Assembly (NCBI RefSeq): GCF_024397895.1
Contig: NZ_CP073346.1
Coordinates: 1,674,001-1,738,000 of the forward strand
Direction: 5' to 3'
DNA from: Pseudomonas benzenivorans
GTDB taxonomy: Bacteria; Pseudomonadota; Gammaproteobacteria; Pseudomonadales; Pseudomonadaceae
Length of the DNA stretch: 64,000 nucleotides
Positions 36,444 to 46,300 of the stretch are shown here, piece after piece (position 1 is the stretch's first letter; each line of letters starts with the position of its first letter). Below the pieces are notes generated by a model. The model saw only the letters and a list, made by a program, of their open reading frames with translations, had not been told where the DNA came from and did no database searches. Both the position numbers and the translations under genes were made by a program.

Positions 36444-38558
36444 CTAGGCCACGCCGACCCGCAATGGCTGGTCCGCCGCCGGCGCCTGGAGCGGAATGAC
36501 GCGGTACACCGGCGCCACCTCGCGCAGCTCGGTCAACGGAATGTGGCAGGCGATCTGGTGGGATCCCGACGCTTCGAGCACCGGCGGCTTCTCCTGCTCG
36601 CAGATACTGCCGAGCTTACGCGGGCAGCGGGCATTGAACGGACAGCCTGTGGGCGGATTCATCGCACTGGGGATTTCCCCCTGGAGAATCACGCGCTTCT
36701 TCTCCACACGGGTATCGGCCAGCGGAATCGCCGAGATCAGCGCTTCGGTGTAGGGGTGGTAAGGCGGCGAGAACACCTCGGCGGTGCGGCCCTGCTCGAC
36801 GATATTGCCGAGATAGATCACCACCACCCGGTCGGCCAGGTAGCGCACCAGGCTCAGGTCGTGACTGATGAACACCAGGGAGGTCTGCTGCTCGGCCTGG
36901 ATGTTCATCAGCAGGCGCGTGACCGCGGCACCGACCGAGACATCCAGGGCCGAGACCGGTTCATCGGCGACCACCAGGCTGGGCTGGCCGGCGAAGGCGC
37001 GGGCAATCGCCACCCGCTGCTTCTGCCCGCCGGACAACTGGCGCGGTTTGCGGTTGGCGAACTCGGCCGGCAGCTTGACCAGCTCCAGCAGCTCCAGCAC
37101 CTTGGCCTGGATCGCCGCCCTGTCGCTGCAGATGCCGAACTTCTTGATCACCCGCCCCAGCTGGGAGCCGATACTCAGGCTGGGGTTGAGGGTGTCGAAA
37201 GGGTTCTGGAAGACCATCTGCATGGCCCGGGTCTGCTCGGCGCCGCGCGCAGTCACCGGCTTGTCGCCGATCTCCTGGCCATTGAGCCGCACCTGCCCGG
37301 CACTCGCCGTCTCCAGCCCCATCAGCACCTTGGCGAAGGTGGACTTGCCGCACCCCGACTCGCCGACCACCGCCACGGTTTCGCCGGCGTGGGCCTGGAA
37401 GCTGATGTTTTCCACTGCCTTGACGATCTTCACCCGCTCACCCTGCAAGGTGGCGCGCAGGGAACTGTCGGTGACCTCGTAGTACTTGCGCATCTGCTCG
37501 ACCGCCAGTTTCAACTCGCCCCGTTGCGAGGCGCTGGGCGATACCGGCGATGCGGCCTGCGGCGCGTTCAACGCGAGCTCCTGCCAGCGCGCGCAACGCA
37601 CCGCATGACTGTCCAGCTCCGGTACCCGGCTGACCCCAAGCGCATTCTGGTCACAGGTACCGGCGACGAAGTGATCGCAGCGCGGGCCGAAGAAGCAGCC
37701 CTTGGGGCGCTGGTGGGGCAAGGGCAGCTGGCCGCGAATCGGCTTCAACGGCCGCGTATGCTTGTCGGCGGTGGCCGACGGGATACAGTCGAACAGGCCC
37801 TTGGTATAGGGATGCTTCATGTGGTCGAAGACGTTCCTGACCTGGCCCACTTCGACCACCTGACCGGAGTACATGACGTTGACCCGGGAACAGGTTTCCA
37901 GGATCAACCCCAGGTTGTGCGAGATGTAGACCAGCGCCGTGTTGAAGCGCGCGGCGATCTCGTCGATCAGCTCGACGATGCCGGCCTCGACCGTGACGTC
38001 CAGGGCGGTGGTCGGCTCGTCCAGCAACAGCAGCGAGGGGTTGGACAGTAGCGCCATGGCGATCACCACCCGTTGCTGCTGGCCGCCGGAAATCTGGTGC
38101 GGATAGGCGGTCATCACCCGCGCAGGGTCCGGCAGGTGCACATTGCCGAGCATCTCCAGCGATTGCTGATAGGCCTGCGCCCTGTCGAGCTTCTTGTGAT
38201 ACTGCAGCACCTCCATCAGCTGCTGGCCGATGCGCAGCGAGGGGTTCAGCGAGGCCATCGGCTCCTGGTAGATCATGGCGATCTCGTTGCCCCTGATCCT
38301 GCGCAGTTCCGCCGCGCTCAGGCGCGCCAGGTCCTGCCCCTTGTAGCGGATCGAGCCCCCGACGATCTTCGCGCTGCCGCCCAGGTACTGCATGATGGCC
38401 ATGGCCACCGTCGACTTGCCGCAGCCCGACTCACCGACCAGGCCGATACGCTCGCCCGGGTTGAGCGTCAGGTTGAAGTCCACCACCGCCGGAATCTCGC
38501 CCGCACGACTGAAGTAGGAGATGCTCAGGTTTTCGATTTCCAGGATCGGGTTGGTCAT
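36444..38558 (-). CDS. Peptide-type ABC transporter, fused double ATPase
   Basis: A 704-aa protein with two complete ABC ATPase domains, equal to DppD and DppF joined (like GsiA). Each half has Walker [10 protein letters not shown] (about 43-51 and again near 405), a signature ([16 protein letters not shown]) and Walker B ([17 protein letters not shown]). Each ends with the OppD/F-type C-terminal extension with cysteines ([11 protein letters not shown]...[19 protein letters not shown]). It powers the permease pair encoded upstream. Peptides, nickel or other small organic solutes are possible cargo. Last gene of the four-gene operon. Confidence 0.93.
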   Translation of the reverse strand: MTNPILEIENLSISYFSRAGEIPAVVDFNLTLNPGERIGLVGESGCGKSTVAMAIMQYLGGSAKIVGGSIRYKGQDLARLSAAELRRIRGNEIAMIYQEPMASLNPSLRIGQQLMEVLQYHKKLDRAQAYQQSLEMLGNVHLPDPARVMTAYPHQISGGQQQRVVIAMALLSNPSLLLLDEPTTALDVTVEAGIVELIDEIAARFNTALVYISHNLGLILETCSRVNVMYSGQVVEVGQVRNVFDHMKHPYTKGLFDCIPSATADKHTRPLKPIRGQLPLPHQRPKGCFFGPRCDHFVAGTCDQNALGVSRVPELDSHAVRCARWQELALNAPQAASPVSPSASQRGELKLAVEQMRKYYEVTDSSLRATLQGERVKIVKAVENISFQAHAGETVAVVGESGCGKSTFAKVLMGLETASAGQVRLNGQEIGDKPVTARGAEQTRAMQMVFQNPFDTLNPSLSIGSQLGRVIKKFGICSDRAAIQAKVLELLELVKLPAEFANRKPRQLSGGQKQRVAIARAFAGQPSLVVADEPVSALDVSVGAAVTRLLMNIQAEQQTSLVFISHDLSLVRYLADRVVVIYLGNIVEQGRTAEVFSPPYHPYTEALISAIPLADTRVEKKRVILQGEIPSAMNPPTGCPFNARCPRKLGSICEQEKPPVLEASGSHQIACHIPLTELREVAPVYRVIPLQAPAADQPLRVGVA

Positions 38559-38573
38559 AGCCAGTCTCTCTTG

Positions 38574-39431
38574 TCAGTCTTTGAGCGAGATTTCGCGCAG
38601 CCCGTCGGACAGCATGTTCAGCCCCAGCACCAGCGATGAGATGGCGATGCAGGGAAAGATCGCCATGTGCGGAAATACCGGAAACAGCTTGCGCGCCTCG
38701 CTGATCATCCCGCCCCAGTCGGGCGTGGGCGGCGGCAGGCCCATGCCGAGGAAGCCCAGCACGCCGATGGTGATGGTCACGTAGCCCATGCGCAGGCAGG
38801 CATCGACGATCAGCGGACCGCGCGCGTTCGGCAGGATCTCCACGAACATGATCCACAGGCCGCTTTCGCCGCGGGTCTGGGCGGCGGCCACGTATTCGCG
38901 ATTGCGCAGGTCCATGGCCAGACCGCGGACGATGCGGAAGATCCCCGGCGCACTGGCGAAGGTCACCGCCAGGACGATGTTGAGCCCGGAGGCACCGATC
39001 GAGGCGATGATCAGGATGTACAGCACCAGTACCGGGAAGGACAGGATCACGTTGGCGAGGAAGGACAGCAGGGTGTCCACCCGCCCCTGGTAATAACCGC
39101 CGGCCAGGCCCATGACGATGCCGACCAGGTAGGCGCTGAAGGTCGCCAGCGGCGCGTAGATCAGCACCGTCTGGGTGCCGTAGATGATCCGCGAGAGAAT
39201 GTCCCGCCCCAGCAGGTCGGTGCCCAGCCAGAAGACCCCGCCGGCCGGGTTGTCGGCCAGGGGTTTCTGCATGGGCAGCAGGCTGCTGACCGGGTCAAAG
39301 GGCGCCAGCACATCGGCGAACAGGGCGATGAACAGCCAGAACAGGCAGATGCCCGCCCCGACCATGCCCACCTTGCTCTCGCGCAGCAGGCCGATGGCCC
39401 TGAACGCGGAGCTATAGATCGATTGATTCAT
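38574..39431 (-). CDS. ABC transporter permease, DppC type
   Basis: A 285-aa inner-membrane permease with an N-terminal OppC-type segment, five to six helices and the EAA loop (EYVAAAQTRGESGLWIMFVEILPNARGPLI). ATG 39431 has GAGGA 7 nt upstream; the TTG at 39437 is part of that spacing. It lies 15 bp before the ATPase gene and 10 bp after the DppB-type permease. Confidence 0.92.
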   Translation of the reverse strand: MNQSIYSSAFRAIGLLRESKVGMVGAGICLFWLFIALFADVLAPFDPVSSLLPMQKPLADNPAGGVFWLGTDLLGRDILSRIIYGTQTVLIYAPLATFSAYLVGIVMGLAGGYYQGRVDTLLSFLANVILSFPVLVLYILIIASIGASGLNIVLAVTFASAPGIFRIVRGLAMDLRNREYVAAAQTRGESGLWIMFVEILPNARGPLIVDACLRMGYVTITIGVLGFLGMGLPPPTPDWGGMISEARKLFPVFPHMAIFPCIAISSLVLGLNMLSDGLREISLKD

Positions 39432-39441
39432 CTGCAAGTCC

Positions 39442-40374
39442 TCAACTGAGACGGATGCGCGGGTTGAGGTAGCTGTAGCCGATGTCGGCCAGCAACTGCG
39501 TCAGCACCGCGGCACAGACGGCCACCATGGTGCAGGCCTCGATCAGGTACACGTCGCTGTTCAGCGAGGCCTCCAGCAGCAGCGCGCCGAAGCCTTTGTA
39601 GGCGAAGGCATACTCGACCACGATGACCCCGGACAGCAGCCAGTTGATCTGCAGCATGATGATGGTGAACGGCGCAATCAGGGCGTTGCGCAGCGCGTGC
39701 TTGAGGATCACATAGTGGTAGGGCAGGCCCTTGAGCACGGCGGTGCGGATGTAGTGGGTGGCCATCACCTCGGCCATCGAAGCCCGGGTCATGCGCGCCA
39801 CATAGCCGAAGCCGTAGCCGACCAGCACCATCGCCGGCAGCACCAGCTGCACCGGGTCGAAGCCGCCGGTCATGCTGCTGGTGCCCGGCAGCAGGTGCAG
39901 GGAAAAGACGAAGATGGCCGACAGGAACACCGCGCTGGCGAATTCCGGGATCGAGGTGGTGATGATGCAGATCAGCGAAATGACCCGGTCCAGCGGCGAG
40001 CCTTCCTTCATCCCGGACAGCACGCCCAGCAGGATCGACAGCGGAATCATCACGCCGAAGGTGGCAGCCGCCAGGATCAGCGTGTTGCCGAGGCGGTCCC
40101 AGAGAATGTCGGCGACCGGCACGCGAAATCGAATCGACTCGCCGAAGTCCCCGACGATGAAATTGCCCACCCAGCCGAGGTAGCGCTCCAGCACGAAGCG
40201 GTTGTAACCGTTGGCTTCCAGCCACAGCTGACGCTGCTCGTCGGTGGAATAGGGCCCCAGCACCTTGATCGCCACCGAATCGATGTTCAGTTCGAGGGCC
40301 AGGAACAGGATGATCGACACCACCAGCATGGTCAGCGCCATGATGGCGATGCGCCGAATAATCAGAAGTATCAC
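39442..40374 (-). CDS. ABC transporter permease, DppB type
   Basis: A 310-aa permease with the N-terminal DppB signature (RRIAIMALTMLVVSIILFLAL), six helices, and the EAA-type loop (HYIRTAVLKGLPYHYVILKHALRNALI). The start is GTG 40374 with GGAGG 8 nt upstream. It pairs with the DppC-type permease. Confidence 0.92.
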   Translation of the reverse strand: MILLIIRRIAIMALTMLVVSIILFLALELNIDSVAIKVLGPYSTDEQRQLWLEANGYNRFVLERYLGWVGNFIVGDFGESIRFRVPVADILWDRLGNTLILAAATFGVMIPLSILLGVLSGMKEGSPLDRVISLICIITTSIPEFASAVFLSAIFVFSLHLLPGTSSMTGGFDPVQLVLPAMVLVGYGFGYVARMTRASMAEVMATHYIRTAVLKGLPYHYVILKHALRNALIAPFTIIMLQINWLLSGVIVVEYAFAYKGFGALLLEASLNSDVYLIEACTMVAVCAAVLTQLLADIGYSYLNPRIRLS

Positions 40375-40443
40375 TGCGCAGTCCTCCGTTCGCTTCTCGT
40401 AAAAAGGGCCGCGCCCGGCCGGGCGCGACCAAGGGAGAACAGA

Positions 40444-42111
40444 TCAGGACAACCAGACTTTATTGAACTGATGCTGGATCGAAGGCAGCACTGCAGCCCC
40501 CTGGACCCGCTGGTGGGTGGTGTTGAAGTTCGAGCGCCACAGGGTCTGCAGGACGATGGCGTCGTCCTGCAGGATCTGCTGGATCCTGGCCATGATCTGG
40601 CGCCGCTTGTCGGACTCCAGGGTCATGCTGGCCTGGTCGAGCAGCTTGTCGAACTCCGGGTTGGCGTAGGCGGTTTCGTTCCAGGCCGCGCCACTGCGAT
40701 AGGCCAGGCTGAGCACCTGAATGCCGAGCGGACGGTGGCTCCATTCGGTGAAGCCGAAGGGGGTGGTCTTCCACACGTCCCAATAGCTGCCGCCGGGCAT
40801 GATATTGACCCTCAGGCGGATGCCGGCCTCGCGCACCTGGTCGGAGATCGCCAGGCAGACGTTCGACTCCCAGGCCGGCTGGGCGACGCAGTCGATGACC
40901 AGGTCGATGCCGTTGGGATAGCCGGCCTCGGCCAGCAGCTGTCTGGCCTTCGCCACGTCGCGCTGCAGCTTGGGCAGCGGCGCGTACTCGGGGTGAATCG
41001 GCGCGACGTGGTGGTTCTCCGCGGCCTTGCCGAGGCCCTGGTAGCCGATCTTCAGCACCCGCTCGTTGTCCACCGCCAGCGCCAGGGCGCGGCGCACGCG
41101 GATGTCGTCGAAGGGTTTCTGGGTGATGTTCATGCGGGCCACGCCGGTGCTGGCGGTCACCGCCTCGTTGACCTGCAGGTTCGGCAGGGTGCGGTGAATG
41201 GCCACCTGATCCGGGTCGGTCAGGGTGTTCATGTCGATCTGGTCGGAGGCGAAGGCTGCCAGCTCTGCCGAGGTATCGTCGCCCAGATCGACGTAGGTGA
41301 TCTGATCCAGATAGGGCGCCTCACCCCAGTAGTCGCCGTCCGGACGGCGCTTGAGCACCGCGCTGACGCCCACCTCCATCTTTGCCAGGGTGAAGGGCCC
41401 GGTACCGACCCGGTGCTTGAGCAGATCGCCCTGGTAACCACGATGCACGATCAGCGCCGGGTAGTCGGCAATGGCCTCGGGAATGCTGATGTCCGGACGA
41501 ATCAGGTTGAGCCGCACGGTGTGATCGTCGAGCCGCTGTACGGCATTGTCACCGGCGACCCGGGTCATCTTCGGCGAGCCGTCGTCATTCTTCTCGCCGG
41601 TTTCGACTTCGACCGTCAGCGCCACCAGACGACTCTGCATGGAGGAGCCGGTCTTGGGGTCCAGCCAGCGGTTGAAGTTGAACACCACGTCATCGGCGTT
41701 GAAGCTGTCGCCGTTGGACCACTTCACCCCGCGGCGCAGATGCAGCGTCACCGTCAGCAGGTCATCGGAGACCACCCAGCGTTCGGCCAGGTGCGGGCGG
41801 GTGATGCCGTCGGCGCCGATCTGGGTCAGGTTCTCGACGAAGTGGCGGGCGATATTGCCCTTGTCGGGCCAGTCGTAGAGGGCCGGATCGGTGATTTCCT
41901 TGACCCGCATGGCCACCCGCAGGTTACCGCCGCGCTTGGGCGTCTCGGCCAGGGCCATGCTCGACATCGCCATGCCCGACAGCCCGTAGGCGGCCGCGAC
42001 GGACATGCCCAGCAGCACCGATTTGCGCAAGAACTCGCGACGATCCAGCTTGCCGGCGTCCATCTCTTGCTTGAGTAGATCGACGTGCGGATTTATCACT
42101 TCGTTTTCCAT
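40444..42111 (-). CDS. Solute-binding protein family 5 with Tat signal
   Basis: A 555-aa periplasmic binding protein of the SBP_bac_5 type (peptide/nickel/opine). It starts with a long N-region and a twin-arginine motif LDRREFLRKSVLLGMSVAAA (about 23-42), cut likely after ALAE, so it is exported folded by Tat, which is unusual for this family. Conserved core: LRRGVKWSNGDSFNADDVVF, VGTGPF. It is the first gene of the ABC operon. Ligand is not evident; location in a DMSP/betaine region makes small zwitterions a reasonable candidate. Confidence 0.9.
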   Translation of the reverse strand: MENEVINPHVDLLKQEMDAGKLDRREFLRKSVLLGMSVAAAYGLSGMAMSSMALAETPKRGGNLRVAMRVKEITDPALYDWPDKGNIARHFVENLTQIGADGITRPHLAERWVVSDDLLTVTLHLRRGVKWSNGDSFNADDVVFNFNRWLDPKTGSSMQSRLVALTVEVETGEKNDDGSPKMTRVAGDNAVQRLDDHTVRLNLIRPDISIPEAIADYPALIVHRGYQGDLLKHRVGTGPFTLAKMEVGVSAVLKRRPDGDYWGEAPYLDQITYVDLGDDTSAELAAFASDQIDMNTLTDPDQVAIHRTLPNLQVNEAVTASTGVARMNITQKPFDDIRVRRALALAVDNERVLKIGYQGLGKAAENHHVAPIHPEYAPLPKLQRDVAKARQLLAEAGYPNGIDLVIDCVAQPAWESNVCLAISDQVREAGIRLRVNIMPGGSYWDVWKTTPFGFTEWSHRPLGIQVLSLAYRSGAAWNETAYANPEFDKLLDQASMTLESDKRRQIMARIQQILQDDAIVLQTLWRSNFNTTHQRVQGAAVLPSIQHQFNKVWLS

Positions 42112-42177
42112 AGCAGCCTCATGGTGTTTTTCTAGTTAACGACTTGGCTATTCGTCGACGCGCCGCTGCCACCTGGC

Positions 42178-43707
42178 TCACGCCAGATCGAACCAGGCGG
42201 ATTTGCTCTGGGTGTAGCCGAGCAGGCACTCGAAGGATTTGTCCCGGGTATTGCCCGATTGCTTGTAGCCGCCGAACGGCTGGGTCATGTCGCCGTCGCC
42301 GAAGCAGTTGACCCATACCACGCCGGCCTCGAGGGCCTGGACCATGCGGTGGGCGGTCTTCAGGTCCCGCGTCCAGACGCTGGCGGCCAGGCCGTAGATG
42401 GAGTCGTTGGCCATGGCGATGGCCTGGGCTTCGTCGTCGAAGCGCTGCACCGCCGCCACCGGCCCGAAGATTTCCTCCCGGGCGATGCTCATGCCCTGCT
42501 CGACGCAGGTGAAGAGCGTCGGCGACACGTAGGCGCCCTGCTCCAGGCCGCCGGGTTCGCCACCGCCCATGGCCAGCTGGGCGCCCTCTCGGCATCCCTG
42601 CTCGATCTTCGCCAGCACGCCCTGCTGATGGGCGCGGGTCACCACCGGTCCCAGGGTGGTGGCGGGATTCAGCGGGTCGCCCGGGCGATAGACCTGGCGA
42701 CTGCGTGCGACGAACTTCTCGACGAAGGCATCGTGAATATCGCGGTGCACCAGCAGTCGGGAACCGGCGTTGCAGACCTGGCCGGCGTTGTCGAAGATGC
42801 CGCCGTAGGCGCGCTCGACGGCGGCATCCAGGTCCTCCAGATCGGCCATGAAGATCTGCGGGCTCTTGCCCCCGGTCTCCAGCGCCACGCGCTTGAGGTT
42901 GGATTGGCCGGCATAGCCCATGATCAGCTTGCCCACGGCCGTGGAGCCGGTGAAGCTGACCTTCGCCACATCCATGTGCAGCGCCAGGGCGCGGCCGGTG
43001 ACAGGTCCGTCGCCGTTGACCACGTTGAACACCCCTGGCGGGCCGCCGGCCTCGATGAACAGTTGGGCCAGGCGCAGGCAGCTGAGCGGCGCCTGCTGCG
43101 CGGGCTTGAGCACCACGCAGTTGCCGGCGGCCAGGGCCGGGGCGACCTTCCAGCTGGCCATCAGCAGCGGGTAGTTCCAGGGGGAAATGGCGCCGACTAT
43201 GCCCAGCGGCTCACGCTGGATCAGGTGCAGCGCGCCCCGGGCGGTGTTGGTGACGGCGCCTTCGAGCTTGTCGATGCACTCGGCGTAATAGCGGAAGGTG
43301 GACACCACCTCCGGCAGGTCGATGGTCAGGGCATCGGTAATCGGCTTACCCATGTCCAGGGTTTCCAGCAGGGCCAGCTCGGCCTTGTGCTGGTCGATCA
43401 GCTCGGCCAGGCGAGTGAGCACGGTCATCCGCGCACGGGGCGCCATGTAGCGCCAGTGCCCGGCATGCCAGGCCCGCTTGGCGGACGCGACGGCGCGGTC
43501 GATATCGCTTTCGTCACCGAAGGCGAGCGACGCCAGCGCCTCGCCCGTGGCCGGGTTGATGCTGTCGAAACGCTTGCCCTGCAGGGCCTCGACGTACTCG
43601 CCGTCGATGAACAGACCGGTTTCGATATCCAGTTTCTTCGCCAGGGTGCTCCACTCGGGCTGACCCAGGGTCTGCGGGGCTTCGGTCACGAGGGCTCGGG
43701 TCGACAT
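42178..43707 (-). CDS. NAD(P)-dependent aldehyde dehydrogenase
   Basis: A 509-aa ALDH of the PuuC/betaine-aldehyde-dehydrogenase type. Visible: ISPWNYPLLMASWKVAPALAAGN, FTGSTAVGKLIM, general base Glu in LETGGKSPQI, catalytic Cys in GQVCNAGS, EEIFGPV. The likely substrates are amino- or betaine-type aldehydes; exact substrate unknown. ATG 43707 matches normal family length; an upstream extension of 42 residues is Pro-rich and unlikely. It may share a transcript with the 3-HIBDH-type gene. Confidence 0.9.
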   Translation of the reverse strand: MSTRALVTEAPQTLGQPEWSTLAKKLDIETGLFIDGEYVEALQGKRFDSINPATGEALASLAFGDESDIDRAVASAKRAWHAGHWRYMAPRARMTVLTRLAELIDQHKAELALLETLDMGKPITDALTIDLPEVVSTFRYYAECIDKLEGAVTNTARGALHLIQREPLGIVGAISPWNYPLLMASWKVAPALAAGNCVVLKPAQQAPLSCLRLAQLFIEAGGPPGVFNVVNGDGPVTGRALALHMDVAKVSFTGSTAVGKLIMGYAGQSNLKRVALETGGKSPQIFMADLEDLDAAVERAYGGIFDNAGQVCNAGSRLLVHRDIHDAFVEKFVARSRQVYRPGDPLNPATTLGPVVTRAHQQGVLAKIEQGCREGAQLAMGGGEPGGLEQGAYVSPTLFTCVEQGMSIAREEIFGPVAAVQRFDDEAQAIAMANDSIYGLAASVWTRDLKTAHRMVQALEAGVVWVNCFGDGDMTQPFGGYKQSGNTRDKSFECLLGYTQSKSAWFDLA

Positions 43708-43845
43708 GGCGCTGTCCTTGGTTGGCAAATTCGGGGAATTGAAGAGGGCATGCACGGCCGGGGCAGGACGGGGGCGATGGGCGCCGTCCGCCGGCCCGTG
43801 ATCCGGCGCCGCCAGAGCAGTGTCTGGCGGCATGTACCTATCGCC

Positions 43846-44808
43846 TCAGGCTGTGCGGCCTGGCGGCACCACTTCGGCGCCCGGCTCTTCCGGCTCGTAG
43901 TCCACCAGCTCGGCCGGGAAGCCCGGCGCGCGCACCTCGACATCGCAGGCCTCCTCCAGGCGCTTGACGATGTTGGTGGACCACTCGCGGGCGCCATAAC
44001 GCGCCTGACCGTCCTTGAAGATGTCCAGCACCAGCGGGGAGATTTCCAGCTGCACGCCGAGTTGCTGGGCCAGGGAGTCGAACAGACCGACGTCCTTGAT
44101 CACCAGGTCCATGGTGAAGTTGACGTTGCGACTGCCGTTGAGCATCAACTGGGACTCGGTTTCGTGGACGAAGGAGTTGCCCGAGGAAATGCGGATCGCC
44201 TCGTAGGTGGTGCCCAGGTCCAGGCCGGCCTTCTTGCAGACGATCAGCGCCTCCGCCAGCGAGCACAGGTTGGTGGTGGCCAGGTAGTTGGTCATGACCT
44301 TGAGCACGGAGGCCGAGCCGATCTCGCCGGTGTGCAGAACACGCCGTCCGAGGGTGGACAGCACCGGCAGCACGCGCTCGAAGGCGGAACGCGCACCGCC
44401 GGCGAAGATCGAAATGTTGCCGGTGGCGGCGCGGTGGCAACCGCCGGAAACCGGACAATCCATGGCCAACGCGCCGGTCGACTCGACCAGGGCGCCGAGA
44501 CGCTTCACCTCGGCGTCGTCGGTGGTGCTCATCTCCAGCCAGATCTTGCCTTCCTTCAGGCCGTGGATCAGGCCATCTTCGCCTTCCATGACCAGGGCGC
44601 AGGCGGCCGGGGACGGCAGGCAGGTGATCACCAGGTCGACCTTCTCGGCCAGCTCCTTGGGCGAGTCTGCCCAGTGCGCGCCCTGGTCCAGAAAAGACTG
44701 CGCCAATTGCCGGTCAAGATCCCTGACCGTCAGGTCGTAGCCATTGCGCAGCAAACTTCCAGCAAGTTTTCCACCGACATTACCGAGGCCAATAAATCCT
44801 ACTTTCAT
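43846..44808 (-). CDS. Beta-hydroxyacid dehydrogenase (3-hydroxyisobutyrate dehydrogenase family)
   Basis: A 320-aa NAD(P)-dependent dehydrogenase. Rossmann start VGFIGLGNVGGKLAGSL, family signature DCPVSGG with the following residues, and catalytic Lys in GSASVLKVMTNYLATTN. Family members act on 3-hydroxyisobutyrate, 3-hydroxypropionate, tartronate semialdehyde and sulfonates. 3-hydroxypropionate to malonate semialdehyde would fit the DMSP pathway and duplicate DddB; this is inference. The C-terminal tail (PAELVDYEPEEPGAEVVPPG) is longer than usual. GAGGA lies 4 nt before the ATG. Confidence 0.88.
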   Translation of the reverse strand: MKVGFIGLGNVGGKLAGSLLRNGYDLTVRDLDRQLAQSFLDQGAHWADSPKELAEKVDLVITCLPSPAACALVMEGEDGLIHGLKEGKIWLEMSTTDDAEVKRLGALVESTGALAMDCPVSGGCHRAATGNISIFAGGARSAFERVLPVLSTLGRRVLHTGEIGSASVLKVMTNYLATTNLCSLAEALIVCKKAGLDLGTTYEAIRISSGNSFVHETESQLMLNGSRNVNFTMDLVIKDVGLFDSLAQQLGVQLEISPLVLDIFKDGQARYGAREWSTNIVKRLEEACDVEVRAPGFPAELVDYEPEEPGAEVVPPGRTA

Positions 44809-45087
44809 ATAATCCTCTTTGTTATTTCACAGTTAGCACGGGCTATTAATTAAGCCTGCTGCACCACCGTGCCAGTTACTTATGAACCAACACTTGTATT
44901 CGGCATGCATCAGGAAACTGCTGGAGACTCGGAGGCCAAACTATTACCGAAGTACCGTCGCAACAATTGAGAATTTTTGCCGAACCGGTAAATATTCTTT
45001 ACCGATGGCATCCCCGCTCGGGGTATATTTCGTGACCACGCGGTCAACGCGAATCGTCAGGTCAGGCAGGGTGGACAAGGGCAGGCA
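44809..45087. promoter_or_regulatory. Divergent control region with two palindromes
   Basis: 279 bp between the beta-hydroxyacid dehydrogenase and the LysR gene, AT-richer than surroundings. It contains a perfect CGGTAAA-TATTC-TTTACCG palindrome (44986-45004) and GTGACC-ACGC-GGTCAA (45032-45047), the latter nearly identical to the palindrome upstream of dddD. No gene fits. Confidence 0.6.
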
Positions 45088-45990
45088 ATGAGCAGCATGG
45101 ATTTCCGCAAACTTCCCCCCCTCAAGTCATTGAAGGGGTTCGAGGCCACGGCGCGGCTGCGCAGCGTCCGGCGCGCCGCCGAAGAGCTCAACCTGACCCA
45201 CCCGGCCATCACCCACCAGATCCAGACCCTGGAGGAGAGCCTCGGGGTGAAGCTGTTCTCCCGCGAGGGCCGCAGCCTCGTCCTGACCGCGGAGGGCGAG
45301 CGTTACTACCCCTGCGTGCGCGGTGCACTGGAGCAACTGCTGCAGGGTGCCGACGCCATCCGCCCGGCCGAAGCCCCGAGCGCCTTGCGCGTGCAGACCT
45401 ACATCAGCTTCGCCATCTGCTGGCTGGCCCATCGCCTCGCCCACTTCCGCGCACGGCACCCGGAGATCAAGCTGCACCTGGCGACGTCCGGTGCCGACTG
45501 GGATTTCGACGAAGCCAACGCCGACATCGGCGTGATCTACCGCAGCGCGCCCCTGCCCTCGCACCTGCACTGGGTCAAGCTGTTCGACTCCCGCTACTTT
45601 CCGGTCTGCAGCCCCAAGCTGCTGGACAATCGATCGACCGAGCTGCGGCCGCAAGACCTGATGCAGTACCCCTTGATTACGGTCAACTCCGAAGACCAGT
45701 TCTGGAATTGGCATCAGTGGTTCGAGTCGACCGGACTGAAGATCGAGAAGCCTCCGGAAACCCTGGTGGTTGACACCCTGGTGGTGGCCCTCGAGATGGC
45801 CGTGGACGGCGAGGGTATCGCGCTGGTCAACGGCCCCCTGGCCGACAGCGGTCTGCGCTCGGGTCGCCTGGTGATGCCGGTCGAGCACTATGCCGACGGT
45901 CAGGGACAGTGGGGCATTGTCTGCCGCAAGGACCTTCGCCAGGATCATCGCATCGCCAGCTTCACCGACTGGCTGTTGGGCGTGCGGTGA
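45088..45990 (+). CDS. LysR-family regulator, GcvA-like
   Basis: A 300-aa LysR regulator of the GcvA subgroup: HTH about 20-45 (RSVRRAAEELNLTHPAITHQIQTLEE), effector domain from about 95. It is divergent from the beta-hydroxyacid dehydrogenase/ALDH genes and followed by the betaine-binding gene, so it probably controls these. Effector unknown. It resembles the LysR at 26 kb, giving two GcvA-like regulators in the region. Confidence 0.88.
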   Translation: MSSMDFRKLPPLKSLKGFEATARLRSVRRAAEELNLTHPAITHQIQTLEESLGVKLFSREGRSLVLTAEGERYYPCVRGALEQLLQGADAIRPAEAPSALRVQTYISFAICWLAHRLAHFRARHPEIKLHLATSGADWDFDEANADIGVIYRSAPLPSHLHWVKLFDSRYFPVCSPKLLDNRSTELRPQDLMQYPLITVNSEDQFWNWHQWFESTGLKIEKPPETLVVDTLVVALEMAVDGEGIALVNGPLADSGLRSGRLVMPVEHYADGQGQWGIVCRKDLRQDHRIASFTDWLLGVR

Positions 45991-46300
45991 ATCATGTTCT
46001 GCGTGTGCGGCCGGCCGCCGCTGTCGACAGCCGATGGCATCGCCACTGCACAACTTGTCGCCCGCAACTTGGCGTCAGCGCGCCTAGCCATAAACAAAAC
46101 GCCTAGCGAGACCCGTTTTTTATTGTTAGCCTGACGCCCGCGTTAGTTTCTACTATCCAGCCGCACGCAAAGTTCCGAGACGCGTTCAAAGTCCAATAAA
46201 CAACAACAACGAACTCGCAACAACTTACCTGCCAGACATGGGCCCGGTACTTTCCCGAGTGGAAGTACTGCCCCTTCGCTGAGTAAACTCGAGGAACAAC
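45991..46300 (+). promoter_or_regulatory. Control region of the betaine-binding gene
   Basis: 310 bp without a gene. It contains a direct repeat CGCCTAGC (46081-46088 and 46100-46107, 19-bp period), the block TTTTTTATTG (46116-46125) and a -10-like TACTAT (46151-46156), and a dyad GTACTT-N10-AAGTAC (46247-46268). ATAA-N22-TTTTTTATTG is spaced identically at 31445-31480 upstream of dddD. Confidence 0.5.
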
